A DNA stretch of 64,000 nucleotides from Paenibacillus sp. Soil750 (GTDB lineage Bacteria > Bacillota > Bacilli > Paenibacillales > NBRC-103111). Position numbers and translations under genes: made by a program. Of this stretch, positions 8,094-17,021 are shown in pieces. Numbering within the stretch: position 1 is the stretch's first letter; each line of letters opens with the position of its first letter. The stretch spans positions 420,575-484,574 of the forward strand of contig NZ_LMSD01000040.1 in assembly GCF_001428045.1 (NCBI RefSeq). Reading direction: 5' to 3'. The notes under the pieces were generated by a model that worked only from the letters and a program-made list of their open reading frames with translations, ran no database searches and was not told the origin of the DNA.

Positions 8094-8846
8094 TTATTTG
8101 GCTGTGACGCCGCCATCGACCGGCAGTTCAACACCTGTAATGTAAGCTGACTCATCAGAAGCCAGGAATAATACAGCTTCTGCTACCTCAGAGGCGCACC
8201 CTACTCTTGGCAGTGCAGTCTGAGACAAGAACCATTGCAGCATCTGCTTATTATTTACAAATTCAGAGCTCATCGGCGTTTCAATAAACCCAGGATGAAC
8301 CGAATTGACACGGATATGATCCTTGCCGAAATCCACAGCAGCCGCTTTGCTTAACATGCGGACACCACCTTTGGAAGCCGTGTACGCCCCCGCTCCACTG
8401 CTGCCAGTTAGTCCCGCGATTGAGGAAATGTTGACGATGGATCCACCCTTATTCGCTTGCATATGTGGGATAACGTGCTTCATGCCAAGGAACGTACTCG
8501 TCAGGTTAATGCTCATGACTTTATTCCATTGTTCAATCGTCGTATCCAGCAAACCAACTGCAAGGGAAATACCCGCATTATTGACCAAGACGTCCACTTT
8601 GCCGTAAGTCGCAACTGCTCCCTCGACTACTTTGATCCATTCTTCTTCAGAAACTACATTGTGAGCATAAGCTGTGGCTTGACCTCCGGCAGCTTCAATC
8701 TCCTTCACAACAGCTTGTACAGCAGCTTCGTTAATGTCCGTTGCTACTACCATAGCCCCTTCTTTAGCAAATAAAAGTGCTTCTTCACGCCCCATACCAC
8801 TGCCTGCTCCGGTAATGATGGCAACTTTATTAGTAAGACGAGTCAT
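8094..8846 (-). CDS. Short-chain dehydrogenase/reductase (SDR) family oxidoreductase
   Basis: A complete 250-residue classical SDR. It has the cofactor motif TGAGSGMG (12-19), NNAG (89-92), and the catalytic Ser142, Tyr155 and Lys159 (NISS, YTASK). An acidic residue at 37 (ATDIN) suggests NAD rather than NADP. The C-terminal YITGVELPVDGG is typical of glucose-1-dehydrogenase-like and 3-oxoacyl reductase-like SDRs; the true substrate cannot be read from sequence. It is divergent from a TetR gene, and the shared gap contains a perfect palindrome, so repression by that TetR protein and induction by its ligand is likely. Confidence 0.9.
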   Translation of the reverse strand: MTRLTNKVAIITGAGSGMGREEALLFAKEGAMVVATDINEAAVQAVVKEIEAAGGQATAYAHNVVSEEEWIKVVEGAVATYGKVDVLVNNAGISLAVGLLDTTIEQWNKVMSINLTSTFLGMKHVIPHMQANKGGSIVNISSIAGLTGSSGAGAYTASKGGVRMLSKAAAVDFGKDHIRVNSVHPGFIETPMSSEFVNNKQMLQWFLSQTALPRVGCASEVAEAVLFLASDESAYITGVELPVDGGVTAK

Positions 8847-8893
8847 TGCGATCTCTCCTTTTATGAAATGAAATTTTTAAATTATTACGTAAA

Positions 8894-8910
8894 TGATAGT
8901 ATAACTATCA
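8894..8910. promoter_or_regulatory. Palindromic operator between SDR and tetR genes
   Basis: TGATAGTATAACTATCA is a perfect palindrome (7-bp arms, 3-base centre). It lies in the divergent gap about 48 bases before the SDR start, where it can overlap promoters of both genes. TetR-family dimers bind sites of this kind; binding itself is inferred. Confidence 0.6.
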
Positions 8911-9027
8911 CTACAATATTTATTATATCACCATGGTATTATGAACTCAACTTCCACTTGCTGAAAGAATACCCAGTCGATATAATACTTGTATTGAAAT
9001 ACCTAAGTTGAAAGGTTAATAACCCTC

Positions 9028-9672
9028 ATGGATCCGAAAGCAAGATATGAGAAAGAACGGTTTGACGGCAAGCAGCAACGACTATATCTCATTCTCGAAG
9101 CAGCTGAGCGTGTATTTACGCTGAAGGGAATCGAAAAAACCACCATGCAGGATATCGCCAGTGACGCGAATATCGGCATCGCAACTTTGTTTCGGTATTT
9201 TCCCAAAAAAGAAAAACTGATCGTTGCCGTAGCTACCAAATTACTTGAACCGATGCTGCATCGTTTTCAATATGTCGCTGACCAGCCCCTGTCATGTCTC
9301 GAAAAGCTTGAACGTTTATTCGATTCCTTTATCGAAGATCAGAACGATTCGAGCATCAAATTCATGGTGGATTTTGAAAGCTACGCATCCCACTCGCTGG
9401 AGCCATTGGAAGGTATTCTCGACTTCAATGCCTTGAACCGTAAAATTTCACGTGAGTATGGCAGGATTATTCAAAATGGCATCGAGGACGGCTCAATTCG
9501 ATCCGACCTTCCGGTTAAGGAGACCTTGACTACTATCATTAACACCTTCGGTCTCTTTTCCAAAAAACTGTCACTGCAGAAGAACATTCTCCTACTGGAG
9601 TCCGATCTGGAAAACGAGCAGCAGTTGACTATTCTCAAGAACATTCTGATTGATTACCTGAAAGCTCGATAA
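9028..9672 (+). CDS. TetR/AcrR-family transcriptional repressor
   Basis: The 214-residue protein has an N-terminal TetR helix-turn-helix: the sequence from about residue 20 (ILEAAERVFTLKGIEKTTMQDIASDANIG) followed by ATLFRYFPKKEKL is diagnostic. The C-terminal ligand domain is not recognisable beyond the TetR-like helical pattern. It is divergent from the SDR gene and probably represses it and itself through the palindrome in the gap. The ribosome binding site is weak (GAAAGG about 12 bases before the ATG). A shared terminator follows the gene. Confidence 0.92.
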   Translation: MDPKARYEKERFDGKQQRLYLILEAAERVFTLKGIEKTTMQDIASDANIGIATLFRYFPKKEKLIVAVATKLLEPMLHRFQYVADQPLSCLEKLERLFDSFIEDQNDSSIKFMVDFESYASHSLEPLEGILDFNALNRKISREYGRIIQNGIEDGSIRSDLPVKETLTTIINTFGLFSKKLSLQKNILLLESDLENEQQLTILKNILIDYLKAR

Positions 9673-9680
9673 AAAGCACA

Positions 9681-9718
9681 AAGAGCCAGTTTCCCCCTTA
9701 GAGGAACTTGGCTCTTTT
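9681..9718. terminator. Bidirectional terminator between tetR and the permease gene
   Basis: AAGAGCCA..TTCC pairs with GGAA..TGGCTCTT, with Ts on the plus strand and As before the stem, so it can stop both the tetR transcript (plus) and the convergent permease transcript (minus). Confidence 0.8.
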
Positions 9719-9719
9719 C

Positions 9720-11033
9720 TTAGTTAGAAACGATTAATTTCGGGTCCGTCTGCCAGAAACGCTCAAGGGCCATGACCACTACAGTGGCAACTAACAGCCC
9801 GTTACCAAACGCATACTGCATGACTACAGGAAGCTCAGGCAAAGGTGAAGCCGCGATGAGGGTGAATCCGGCACCGACGAGAATTCCGATTCCCAGAATC
9901 GTCAATTGGCGCTGTGTTTGAACGACGCGCGATAAGGAAGAGAATGAGTTACTGGTCATTTGCACAAAAGTCGCTAACGAGACCGCACTAGCTACGGACG
10001 TAGGCAGCTGAGCAAGGAAATGAACGATCGAAGGGACAAGAGCAATTGCCGAGAGCGCCAAGCAGGCGATGATGAACGGCATTCTTCTCGTTTGCCCCGT
10101 CATTCTGATAAAACTCGCCGTAACTGGAAGCGAAACGACACCGACAGCAGAAAATAAAGCCGAAATTCCGTGAGAAACGCCTGCAATTAGGCTAGCCCGG
10201 TTGTAGACATCCTTGCCAGGGAGTTCCTTCCTCGGGACGGCCTGCTGAGCCGCTGTAATAGCTGCAACAAGATTTGAAACAAGGATCAGTGTAAATAGCG
10301 CGGCCGTTACAGCCATGCCTGGATTCAACTGGGGGAATCCCCATGCCCATATATCAGGAAGTTTAATCCAAGCATCGGAAGCCGAACCAGCACTAGAAAC
10401 CCCTCCGACGGCCAATGCTTGAAGCACCCAACCGCCGGTAATCCCTAGCAGTACGGCATAGTTACGCGTCCATCCTTTCCCTTTTACATTCAGGAACACT
10501 ACGCCAACGAATACCGCTAACGAGATCAGAATCGTTCCATAATCTACGGCCCCTTGCCCTGCTTTCAAACCGAACATGCCTTTCAGAAACACACCACTCA
10601 GCTGTAAAGACAAGATGAACAAGAATAAATTCGTCACGAGTGGTGTAAATAGATTAAGGAGTTTATAAAAGAGGCCTGTTATCCCCAGTAAAAACAACAG
10701 CACACCGGCCATTAGCAGCCCGCCTTCTAGAACCTGCAGCGCTTCTTTGGCCGTGTGACCTTGGTTCACGGATATACCAGCCATCATGACAAACACGCTT
10801 ACCCATGAACCCGCTGGACCATCCACGATCGGAAATCGATGCCCGAGTGCTGCTTGCAGCATTGAACTGAGCCCGACTACAAAAAAAGTACGCTGCATCA
10901 ACGAGGCAATTTCGTCCTGAGACAAATGAAACAAACCACCAATTACGATAGGAAGTGCCACGGAACTAGCGGTCATAAAAATAAACCATTGTAGAACATG
11001 TAAATACGGATTGGAATGATACTTTCGAAGCAT
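9720..11033 (-). CDS. NCS2-family purine/pyrimidine permease
   Basis: This 437-residue membrane protein has about 12-14 predicted helices and belongs to the nucleobase-cation symporter 2 (xanthine/uracil permease) family. Typical features are the early LPIVIGGLFHLS stretch, the FPIVDGPAGSWVSVF segment in helix 3, and VSLPVTASFIRMTGQTRR near the middle-late NCS2 signature region. The start at 11033 is preceded by AAGGGGGAG; a longer in-frame extension would run into the divergent LysR promoter and has no site. The substrate is not clear, with xanthine, uric acid or uracil possible. The divergent LysR gene is its likely regulator. Confidence 0.85.
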   Translation of the reverse strand: MLRKYHSNPYLHVLQWFIFMTASSVALPIVIGGLFHLSQDEIASLMQRTFFVVGLSSMLQAALGHRFPIVDGPAGSWVSVFVMMAGISVNQGHTAKEALQVLEGGLLMAGVLLFLLGITGLFYKLLNLFTPLVTNLFLFILSLQLSGVFLKGMFGLKAGQGAVDYGTILISLAVFVGVVFLNVKGKGWTRNYAVLLGITGGWVLQALAVGGVSSAGSASDAWIKLPDIWAWGFPQLNPGMAVTAALFTLILVSNLVAAITAAQQAVPRKELPGKDVYNRASLIAGVSHGISALFSAVGVVSLPVTASFIRMTGQTRRMPFIIACLALSAIALVPSIVHFLAQLPTSVASAVSLATFVQMTSNSFSSLSRVVQTQRQLTILGIGILVGAGFTLIAASPLPELPVVMQYAFGNGLLVATVVVMALERFWQTDPKLIVSN

Positions 11034-11147
11034 AAAGGCTCCCCCTTTTCTGTCGGCTTCTATGGTATCATATCGATAAGTATACGAAAAATATCTATAT
11101 CCTTTGGTTTTCATACTTTTATCGTTTGGAAAGGAATTGTCACTACG

Positions 11148-12023
11148 ATGGATATTCGCCAACTTCGCTATTTCATCGCAATCGCTGAAGAGAAGCAAAT
11201 TACGGCTGCCGCCCAAAGATTGCACATGACACAGCCCCCGCTAGGACAACAATTAAAGCTCATGGAGCAAGAGCTCGGTGTCGAGCTTATTCTACGAACA
11301 GGTAAAGTCATCGAACTGACCGAAGCCGGACAGGCCTTATATAAGCACGCCCTACATTTAACGAAGCTTATAGAGGAAGCAGAGAATGATGTAAAAGAGA
11401 TCGGCAAAGGTACGCGCGGCAAGTTAAGAATAGGCGTTAACACATTGTCCTCGGCCCAACTGCCTCAATTGCTGCGTATTTTTAAAACACGCTATCCAGA
11501 GGTTACGTATAAAATACAACAGAATGAATCCGCGCAGCTGCTTCGGCTTATTCGAGAACATACCATCGAGCTTGCTATCATCCGGCTCCCGATGGAATTA
11601 AGTGACTTTGAAGTCATCCAGCTGCAATCTGAACCTTTTTATTTCGTTACAGCTAAGTCCTTCGCGTCGGAATCACAGGCATTCACTTACGCTGATATTC
11701 AGCGTTATTCGCTCATTTTGCCTAGTACAGAAGGGCTTGGGCTGTATCATAGTATCATCGATCAATTCACCGAACGCGGCTTGCAGCCTAACGTAATCGG
11801 GGAATGTTCCGATATGGTCACGCTATTGGACTGGGTATCCTCTGGGGATGCAACAACAATTGTACCGGAGTCCATTGTTAAATTGCATCGCGAATATGCG
11901 TTCCAAGCTTATGAAATCGCAGACAGTCAGCTCAAATTAGCAACCGGATTAATATGGCTGAAAGATCGCCATGTTTCCAAAGCGGCCCAGCATTTTATCG
12001 AGCTTATGCAAGAAACCAAATAA
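11148..12023 (+). CDS. LysR-family transcriptional regulator
   Basis: A 291-residue LysR protein. The N terminus MDIRQLRYFIAIAEEKQITAAA... followed by RLHMTQPPLGQQLKLMEQELGVEL is the winged helix-turn-helix and linker; the rest is the two-lobe effector domain. The QPPLGQQ variant (instead of QPALS) is common in the CynR/AlsR/CatR type. The start is placed at 11148 because the family begins with MDIRQLRYF; GGAAAGGA lies 13 bases upstream. It is divergent from the NCS2 permease, so it probably controls purine or pyrimidine uptake in response to a ligand not identifiable from sequence. Confidence 0.93.
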   Translation: MDIRQLRYFIAIAEEKQITAAAQRLHMTQPPLGQQLKLMEQELGVELILRTGKVIELTEAGQALYKHALHLTKLIEEAENDVKEIGKGTRGKLRIGVNTLSSAQLPQLLRIFKTRYPEVTYKIQQNESAQLLRLIREHTIELAIIRLPMELSDFEVIQLQSEPFYFVTAKSFASESQAFTYADIQRYSLILPSTEGLGLYHSIIDQFTERGLQPNVIGECSDMVTLLDWVSSGDATTIVPESIVKLHREYAFQAYEIADSQLKLATGLIWLKDRHVSKAAQHFIELMQETK

Positions 12024-12125
12024 CAGTAGCGTGTTTATTTGGGCGGTTCCGACTTCCCCTCCCCCCATGTCCCGCTTTTTCCATGAGGTAAGCTGCACTT
12101 ACCCCAAAACTTATAAATTCTGCAA

Positions 12126-12149
12126 AGAAAAAAGAGGCCCTTGGGCCTC
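12126..12149 (-). terminator. Terminator after the CxxH/CxxC gene
   Basis: GAGGCCC/GGGCCTC forms a 6-7 bp stem with a tight loop; on the minus strand it is followed by TTTTTTC. It begins two bases past the stop codon of the CxxH/CxxC gene. Confidence 0.85.
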
Positions 12150-12151
12150 CC

Positions 12152-12319
12152 TCATACGATTAGAAAACGTGATAATGACTGGCAATGCTCGCAGTGCTCA
12201 GGCGGTGCCCAGTGGGCAAAGTGGGTTTTCTGCAAATCCACCACGTCTGGCGCTTCCTCATACTCATCAACAAATTCATCTATGGCTATTTCCACATGAT
12301 CTTTACAAACGACATGCAT
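12152..12319 (-). CDS. CxxH/CxxC small zinc-binding-type protein (YyzF-like)
   Basis: A 55-residue protein too short for most gene tracks. It starts MHVVCKDHVEIAIDEFVDEYEEAPD (given here only as family landmarks: C5-x-x-H8 and, near the end, HC43-x-x-C46). These pairs form a likely zinc-binding site and define the CxxH/CxxC family found near walJ and htrA in Bacillus and Paenibacillus. The function is unknown. GAGAGGT lies 7 bases before the ATG, and a strong terminator follows. It is the last gene downstream of htrA on the minus strand. Confidence 0.88.
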   Translation of the reverse strand: MHVVCKDHVEIAIDEFVDEYEEAPDVVDLQKTHFAHWAPPEHCEHCQSLSRFLIV

Positions 12320-12398
12320 GTTTAGTACCTCTCATCCGTTGGCGGCTCTGTAGATTTCTATTCTATCACTTGATTTTGTTCTTGCACTTACGCTTTCA

Positions 12399-13628
12399 CT
12401 ACTTATCCGTCGCCTCAACCAACGTTAACACCGTCGTCAGCTTCTTCCCGCCGCGATAGTACACCACGTTGATCTTATCGCCGATCTTCTTCTCGTTATA
12501 AAGATACTTCCTCAACCCAATCGTGCTCTCAATCTTGCGATCATCCAACTGCACGATAACATCCTGCGCCTTCAATCCCGCTTCCTTCGCAGGTCCAGAA
12601 ACATCAAAGACGATAACTCCAGTTTTGACATCTGCAGGCAGCTTTAATACATCCGTCCCTTTAAAAGCTTGCAGCTCCTGCGTCGACACACCAATCAATG
12701 GTCGTTTCACCTTGTGGTCCTTGATGAGACTATCAATAATCGGTGTCACACTATTAATGGGAATCGCAAAGCCTAAACCTTCAACGCCTGTATCCGAAAT
12801 CTTCATCGAATTGATGCCGATCACTTTGCCCTCGATATTGACCAGCGGTCCCCCGCTGTTGCCTTGATTAATCGCGGCATCCGTTTGGATGACGTCCATT
12901 TCCCAGTCATAGTCGGTGCCTTCCCGCGAAAGCGAAACAGGTATCGTCCGCTTCGGTGAGGATACGATGCCTTGCGTCACGGTTGGTGAGAAGCCAAGGC
13001 CTAGCGGATTGCCCACGGCAATCGCCATTTCGCCCGCCCTTAGCTTGTCGGAATCGCCAAATTCAGCAAGTATTTTCACATCTTTGCCATCCGCCTCTAG
13101 TACGGCCAAATCGGTAATCCGATCGCGACCAACCAACGTAGCTTTGCGGTGCTCGCCTTCGAAGTTCACGATTTCGAACTGGTTCCCGTTCTCCACAACA
13201 TGGCTATTCGTCACAATGCGAACTTTATCCCCGCTGCGTGCAAACATGACGCCTGATCCAATGCCAATTCCCGTTTCTTGCCCCGCGTCGTCCTTCTTCG
13301 AAGAGATAACACTGACCACGGCTGGTTTTATTTTGTCCGTTGCCGCAACAACCGAATCATTGCTATTCATCGGATGTACATCTGCTTTGGCCACTACAGG
13401 AATCGCAAGTGCGTTTTCTGATGAGGTACTTCCGCCAATAGCGTGAACGATTCCTACCACGATGAGCATGCCTATTGCCCCAATGAATCCTGCGATGAGG
13501 GCTACATACCGTCTTCGACCAGCGATGCTTGTGAAACTCGTGAAATTCCCTGTCCCTTTGGGACGCCAGACCGGCTCGCGCCTTCTGGACCTTTTGGTCG
13601 AATAAAAATCATCATCAAACAAACTCAT
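12399..13628 (-). CDS. htrA: HtrA/DegP-type membrane-anchored serine protease
   Basis: A 409-residue S1C protease: a charged cytoplasmic N terminus, one membrane helix (about 42-64), a trypsin-like domain and one PDZ domain (about 305-400). The catalytic triad is visible as His143 (TNSHVV), Asp173 (TDLAVL) and Ser258 (GNSGGP). It degrades or refolds damaged proteins outside the membrane. The position downstream of walJ matches htrC (yycK) of Bacillus. A GGACC-rich site precedes the ATG. A 190-base gap separates it from the divergent small gene at 13850, so it probably has its own promoter. Confidence 0.93.
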   Translation of the reverse strand: MSLFDDDFYSTKRSRRREPVWRPKGTGNFTSFTSIAGRRRYVALIAGFIGAIGMLIVVGIVHAIGGSTSSENALAIPVVAKADVHPMNSNDSVVAATDKIKPAVVSVISSKKDDAGQETGIGIGSGVMFARSGDKVRIVTNSHVVENGNQFEIVNFEGEHRKATLVGRDRITDLAVLEADGKDVKILAEFGDSDKLRAGEMAIAVGNPLGLGFSPTVTQGIVSSPKRTIPVSLSREGTDYDWEMDVIQTDAAINQGNSGGPLVNIEGKVIGINSMKISDTGVEGLGFAIPINSVTPIIDSLIKDHKVKRPLIGVSTQELQAFKGTDVLKLPADVKTGVIVFDVSGPAKEAGLKAQDVIVQLDDRKIESTIGLRKYLYNEKKIGDKINVVYYRGGKKLTTVLTLVEATDK

Positions 13629-13849
13629 TTCAGGTCCCTCCTCGCTAACGGGGTTTGAAGCTCACTCGTCTTGCTTTATTTCAATCCATGGATGGGTTCT
13701 CGAACACATCGCCTTGTGATTGGTTTTTTGCAAATAATAGGAATGTTTCACTCGCTTCTTGCCTACAATAATAGTAAACCAAATCTCTCACCGAATTACT
13801 AGAGTATTAGGAAACTTTACTAGACCTTATTTTAAAGGAGAATGCCACT

Positions 13850-14059
13850 ATGAACCGTATTCCATCCCATTTTGAAGAAATTAATATGATTGGTAAGCTT
13901 GCAGACCTTAAGGAAAGCCACTATCACCAGTCGCTCGTCCTCTCATCTCTCATTCAGGTGTTAATTGATAAAGGTCTTATCACCGCACAAGAAATCCAGC
14001 TCAAGTCCCAGGAACTCGACGCTGCACTTACTCCGAATCCAATACATCCCATTTCGTAG
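13850..14059 (+). CDS. Small conserved-type hypothetical protein
   Basis: This 69-residue, mostly helical protein is not recognised. It has a strong site (AAAGGAG, 8-9 bases before the ATG) and a composition like a real soluble protein, including the segment SLVLSSLIQVLIDKGLITAQEI, which resembles a helical docking or regulatory element. It lies on the opposite strand to its neighbours and its last 32 bases overlap the end of walJ, tail to tail, so transcription through either end would produce antisense RNA of the other. Confidence 0.65.
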   Translation: MNRIPSHFEEINMIGKLADLKESHYHQSLVLSSLIQVLIDKGLITAQEIQLKSQELDAALTPNPIHPIS

Positions 14060-14828
14060 AACGGTCAAAATACGTATCCATCAGCCGCAGCTGTTTCGCC
14101 TCGGGCGCTCGCTCTTGTACTATGCTATTCACGGTTAGCCTGGCCAAATCCATTAAGTTATGATCACGGCTAAGGTGCGCCATATAGACAGATTTCGTCT
14201 TATTCGTCATGATATCACAGAGCGCTTCCCCTGCGGCTTCGTTGGATAAATGTCCCTTGTCTCCGAGAATGCGTCGCTTAATGCTCCATGGGTAATGTCC
14301 CACGCGCAGCATGTCCACATCATGGTTCGTTTCCAGAACCAAGGCATCCGAATCCGAGATCTTTTCCTTCACCTTTTCGCTCATATATCCGAGATCCGTT
14401 ACAACACTTAACTTCTGTTCGCCTTCATAAAAGACGTAACCTACCGGCTCCGCCGCATCATGCGAAATCCCGAAGGATTCCACTTTCATAGAACCGAACT
14501 CCTCTACGCCGCCTGTGTCCATCACACGCTTGTTGCCTTCGGCGATCACACCAATTTGGCGATCTAACTCCACCCACGTCTTCTCATTGGCGTATATCGG
14601 CACATCATATTTCCGAGCGAACGCACCGAGTCCCTTAATATGGTCAGAATGCTCGTGCGTGACAAGAATGCCGTCAATACTACTCGCGGCGAGTTCCCGC
14701 TCCTTCATTAACAGCTCCATCTTCTTCGCACTGAAGCCTACGTCAACTAGCAGTTTAACCTCACCGTTATCGACAACCGTTGCATTCCCCGTTGAACCAC
14801 TTGATAACACCGTAAATCGAATTCCCAT
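14028..14828 (-). CDS. walJ: Metallo-beta-lactamase-fold hydrolase WalJ (YycJ)
   Basis: A 266-residue MBL-fold protein, the usual last member of the walRKHIJ operon. Metal ligands are in THEHSDHIKG (about 57-66), with later Asp in VVTDLG and His near MAHLSRDHN. In Bacillus it links cell wall control with DNA replication and division and has nuclease-type homologues; the exact reaction is not settled. GAAGATGGG-like sequence precedes the start. It lies 60 bases after walI and is transcribed with it. The 3' end overlaps the convergent small gene at 13850. Confidence 0.93.
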   Translation of the reverse strand: MGIRFTVLSSGSTGNATVVDNGEVKLLVDVGFSAKKMELLMKERELAASSIDGILVTHEHSDHIKGLGAFARKYDVPIYANEKTWVELDRQIGVIAEGNKRVMDTGGVEEFGSMKVESFGISHDAAEPVGYVFYEGEQKLSVVTDLGYMSEKVKEKISDSDALVLETNHDVDMLRVGHYPWSIKRRILGDKGHLSNEAAGEALCDIMTNKTKSVYMAHLSRDHNLMDLARLTVNSIVQERAPEAKQLRLMDTYFDRSTKWDVLDSE

Positions 14829-14888
14829 CTTCCCTACTCCTCTATGCCTACCTGTATGCCAGTTGGTTATTCCTTGCTACTGTTACTT

Positions 14889-15704
14889 TTACTTCTTCGG
14901 CGTGATCTTTGCACCTGTGGCTGGAGAAGCCGTGGATGCCTCTCCATCACCTTTCAGGCCAAAGGGGGTAAGTGCAGCCCCCTTCTCCACCGCACCATTG
15001 AAGGCTTGTAAATAATAAATATCTCCGTTATCAATCGTTACCCGCCAGTGCGGATACATAGGCTGTGTTTGCGAGTTATAAGGTTGTCCATGATACCCCA
15101 ACCGAACCTCGGTAATAATGGAACCATCGCTTAAATAATTGTCCACCAAGCTGCGGACCGCTAATTGGGCCGAAATCATCTTCTGCTCCGTCTGTTCTAC
15201 CTCTGATTCTACTTCAACGAAAGCTTGACGGTAACTGGTAATTTCTCCATTTTTCTCATTCAACTCGACCATCACATCAAAAAGTGGAATCTTGCCATAC
15301 AATTGCGAGAATACATAGATTCCGTCTCGACTAATCGCTGAGTCTAGCTGATACATCGTGAAATTTGGAATCTCAGAAAGCGTCTGAACTTCCTTACTTG
15401 CGCCTTTACCGAGCAGCGCACTCATGTATATGGGTGTTTTGAGCGTTTTCTCCTCGCCCGGCTTGATACTATCATCATATTTCACCGTGATGACTTTCAA
15501 CTTAGGCGGATCTGATGGAAGCTCGTCCGTAAGCCGAATATTTTTATTGCGGAGCGCACGGTTCAAATCCTCCACAGTACTAGATGGATCCAAAGATACG
15601 CCAGTCTGATTGGAACGATTGGTGGACCACAGCTGGAAGCCGAGAATCATATTCAACAGTAAAAATGAAGCGATCAAAATCGTCTTGGCCCTACTCCAAT
15701 TCAT
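14889..15704 (-). CDS. walI: WalI (YycI), membrane regulator of WalK
   Basis: A 271-residue protein with a single N-terminal membrane helix (TILIASFLLLNMILGFQLW) and an external YycI domain of two repeated folds. With WalH it forms a complex in the membrane that restrains the sensor kinase WalK. The start is put at MNWSRAKT because GGTTGGTGAG precedes it and YycI proteins begin with a M-[DN]-W-[SK] motif; five codons upstream are possible but unlikely. It sits between walH and walJ in the usual order, with about 30 bases to walH. Confidence 0.93.
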   Translation of the reverse strand: MNWSRAKTILIASFLLLNMILGFQLWSTNRSNQTGVSLDPSSTVEDLNRALRNKNIRLTDELPSDPPKLKVITVKYDDSIKPGEEKTLKTPIYMSALLGKGASKEVQTLSEIPNFTMYQLDSAISRDGIYVFSQLYGKIPLFDVMVELNEKNGEITSYRQAFVEVESEVEQTEQKMISAQLAVRSLVDNYLSDGSIITEVRLGYHGQPYNSQTQPMYPHWRVTIDNGDIYYLQAFNGAVEKGAALTPFGLKGDGEASTASPATGAKITPKK

Positions 15705-15734
15705 AATCTCACCAACCAATCCCTGTCATTCTGT

Positions 15735-17021
15735 TTATTCAATAAAATCATACGTACCATCACGCAGCTCGATTGCCCACGTACTCGTTAATGTTAATGT
15801 CTTTTCCAAAATAACCGGACGATACGCTGGGAATATAGAAACGATGCTGGATCGACGTTGATAGTACTGTAAGCGTTGCTCTATGGCTTCGCCTGACATC
15901 AATTCATTCTCTTTGCGTTGCCCTGATTTCAGATCAGGAATCACCATGGATCGTTCGAATCCTGAGATAACACCTTTCTGTACTTGCATGTTCATCGTTC
16001 CAAAACCTTCTGGCTGTGCGGTTACAATCGGAAGTGATTCATAGTACTGGCGGAATATGAACGTCTGGTTGTCCAGTTGTTTCTCTGGGGTGTGGGCTAC
16101 CATATATTTGCCGTCCCAACCAATATGCTGATTGATAAATTTGATGCCAGCCATCAAATCCTCCAACACCTCGGTTTTACTAGCCGCTGGTGCTACCGGA
16201 TCGAAATACGTCACCCACCGCTGGTCTCGATTCAGTTGGAAGCCACGCTTGCTATCCGTGTAAATCTCCGAGCCATCCCGTTCTTTCAAATAGCGCGTAA
16301 TGCCGGGGTCTACGAACAAGCTTTGCTTCAATTGATCTGCCGTAAGTTGGGAATACGTGAACGTAAAGCTAGGTAGATGCAGCGACTTCAACGGTAGATA
16401 ATAATCGCCGCCATTCATCGTCTTGTATAAATTGCTTGGCTCCCCATAGGCCACGAAATTCTCAACGTCTTTACTCGTGAAATCCGCCCCAATGACTTCA
16501 TAACCAACACCTGGCGAATCCGTGAAAAAGAATGCGCGAACCTCATCATTCGTCCCCTTGGAGTAGATCCAAATCTTCGTAATTTTATCATTCTCAACCG
16601 GAATTTCACCTTCGATTCGGAATAACTGCTGCAGAATCGAGAACGGTATCCCTTCTCGGAATCGAATCTCCACACCAAGTTGTTTGGTCCGAACTTCTTC
16701 CCAGTTCACATTGACGAGATACATCGACGTCTTGCGGAAGCCTTTGAAGCTACGTTGCTTAATATTATCTAGCAATCTGGTGTAGTAGTAATTGCTTGGG
16801 TACAAAACAGAATGCTGCTGATTTCCTAAGTGAATGATCAATTGATCCGGAAATAGCATGTCAGATAGCTCGGCTTGTTTACCTAGCGTCTCTGTCTGTA
16901 CATAGTTGCTTTGTTGAATCGGCTCGATCTTCGGAGGGCTATAAGAAGCTAGGATAAAGCTCTGATACAAGCTTGTTCCAATCAATAGAACGAGCAGGAC
17001 CGATTTCAGGCTCTCTATCAT
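15735..17021 (-). CDS. walH: WalH (YycH), membrane regulator of WalK
   Basis: A 428-residue protein with one N-terminal membrane helix (LKSVLLVLLIGTSLYQSFIL) and a large external YycH domain. It acts with WalI to tune WalK activity at the division septum or cell wall. It overlaps the end of walK by 4 bases, which indicates translational coupling. Length is typical. The DIKLKS-type sequence is less conserved than that of WalRK, as usual for the family. Confidence 0.94.
   Translation of the reverse strand: MIESLKSVLLVLLIGTSLYQSFILASYSPPKIEPIQQSNYVQTETLGKQAELSDMLFPDQLIIHLGNQQHSVLYPSNYYYTRLLDNIKQRSFKGFRKTSMYLVNVNWEEVRTKQLGVEIRFREGIPFSILQQLFRIEGEIPVENDKITKIWIYSKGTNDEVRAFFFTDSPGVGYEVIGADFTSKDVENFVAYGEPSNLYKTMNGGDYYLPLKSLHLPSFTFTYSQLTADQLKQSLFVDPGITRYLKERDGSEIYTDSKRGFQLNRDQRWVTYFDPVAPAASKTEVLEDLMAGIKFINQHIGWDGKYMVAHTPEKQLDNQTFIFRQYYESLPIVTAQPEGFGTMNMQVQKGVISGFERSMVIPDLKSGQRKENELMSGEAIEQRLQYYQRRSSIVSIFPAYRPVILEKTLTLTSTWAIELRDGTYDFIE

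Noticed and set aside
11971..12459. Plus-strand frame of 162 codons
   Set aside because: It lies opposite the CxxH/CxxC gene and overlaps the ends of lysR and htrA; the minus-strand gene has motifs and a ribosome site.
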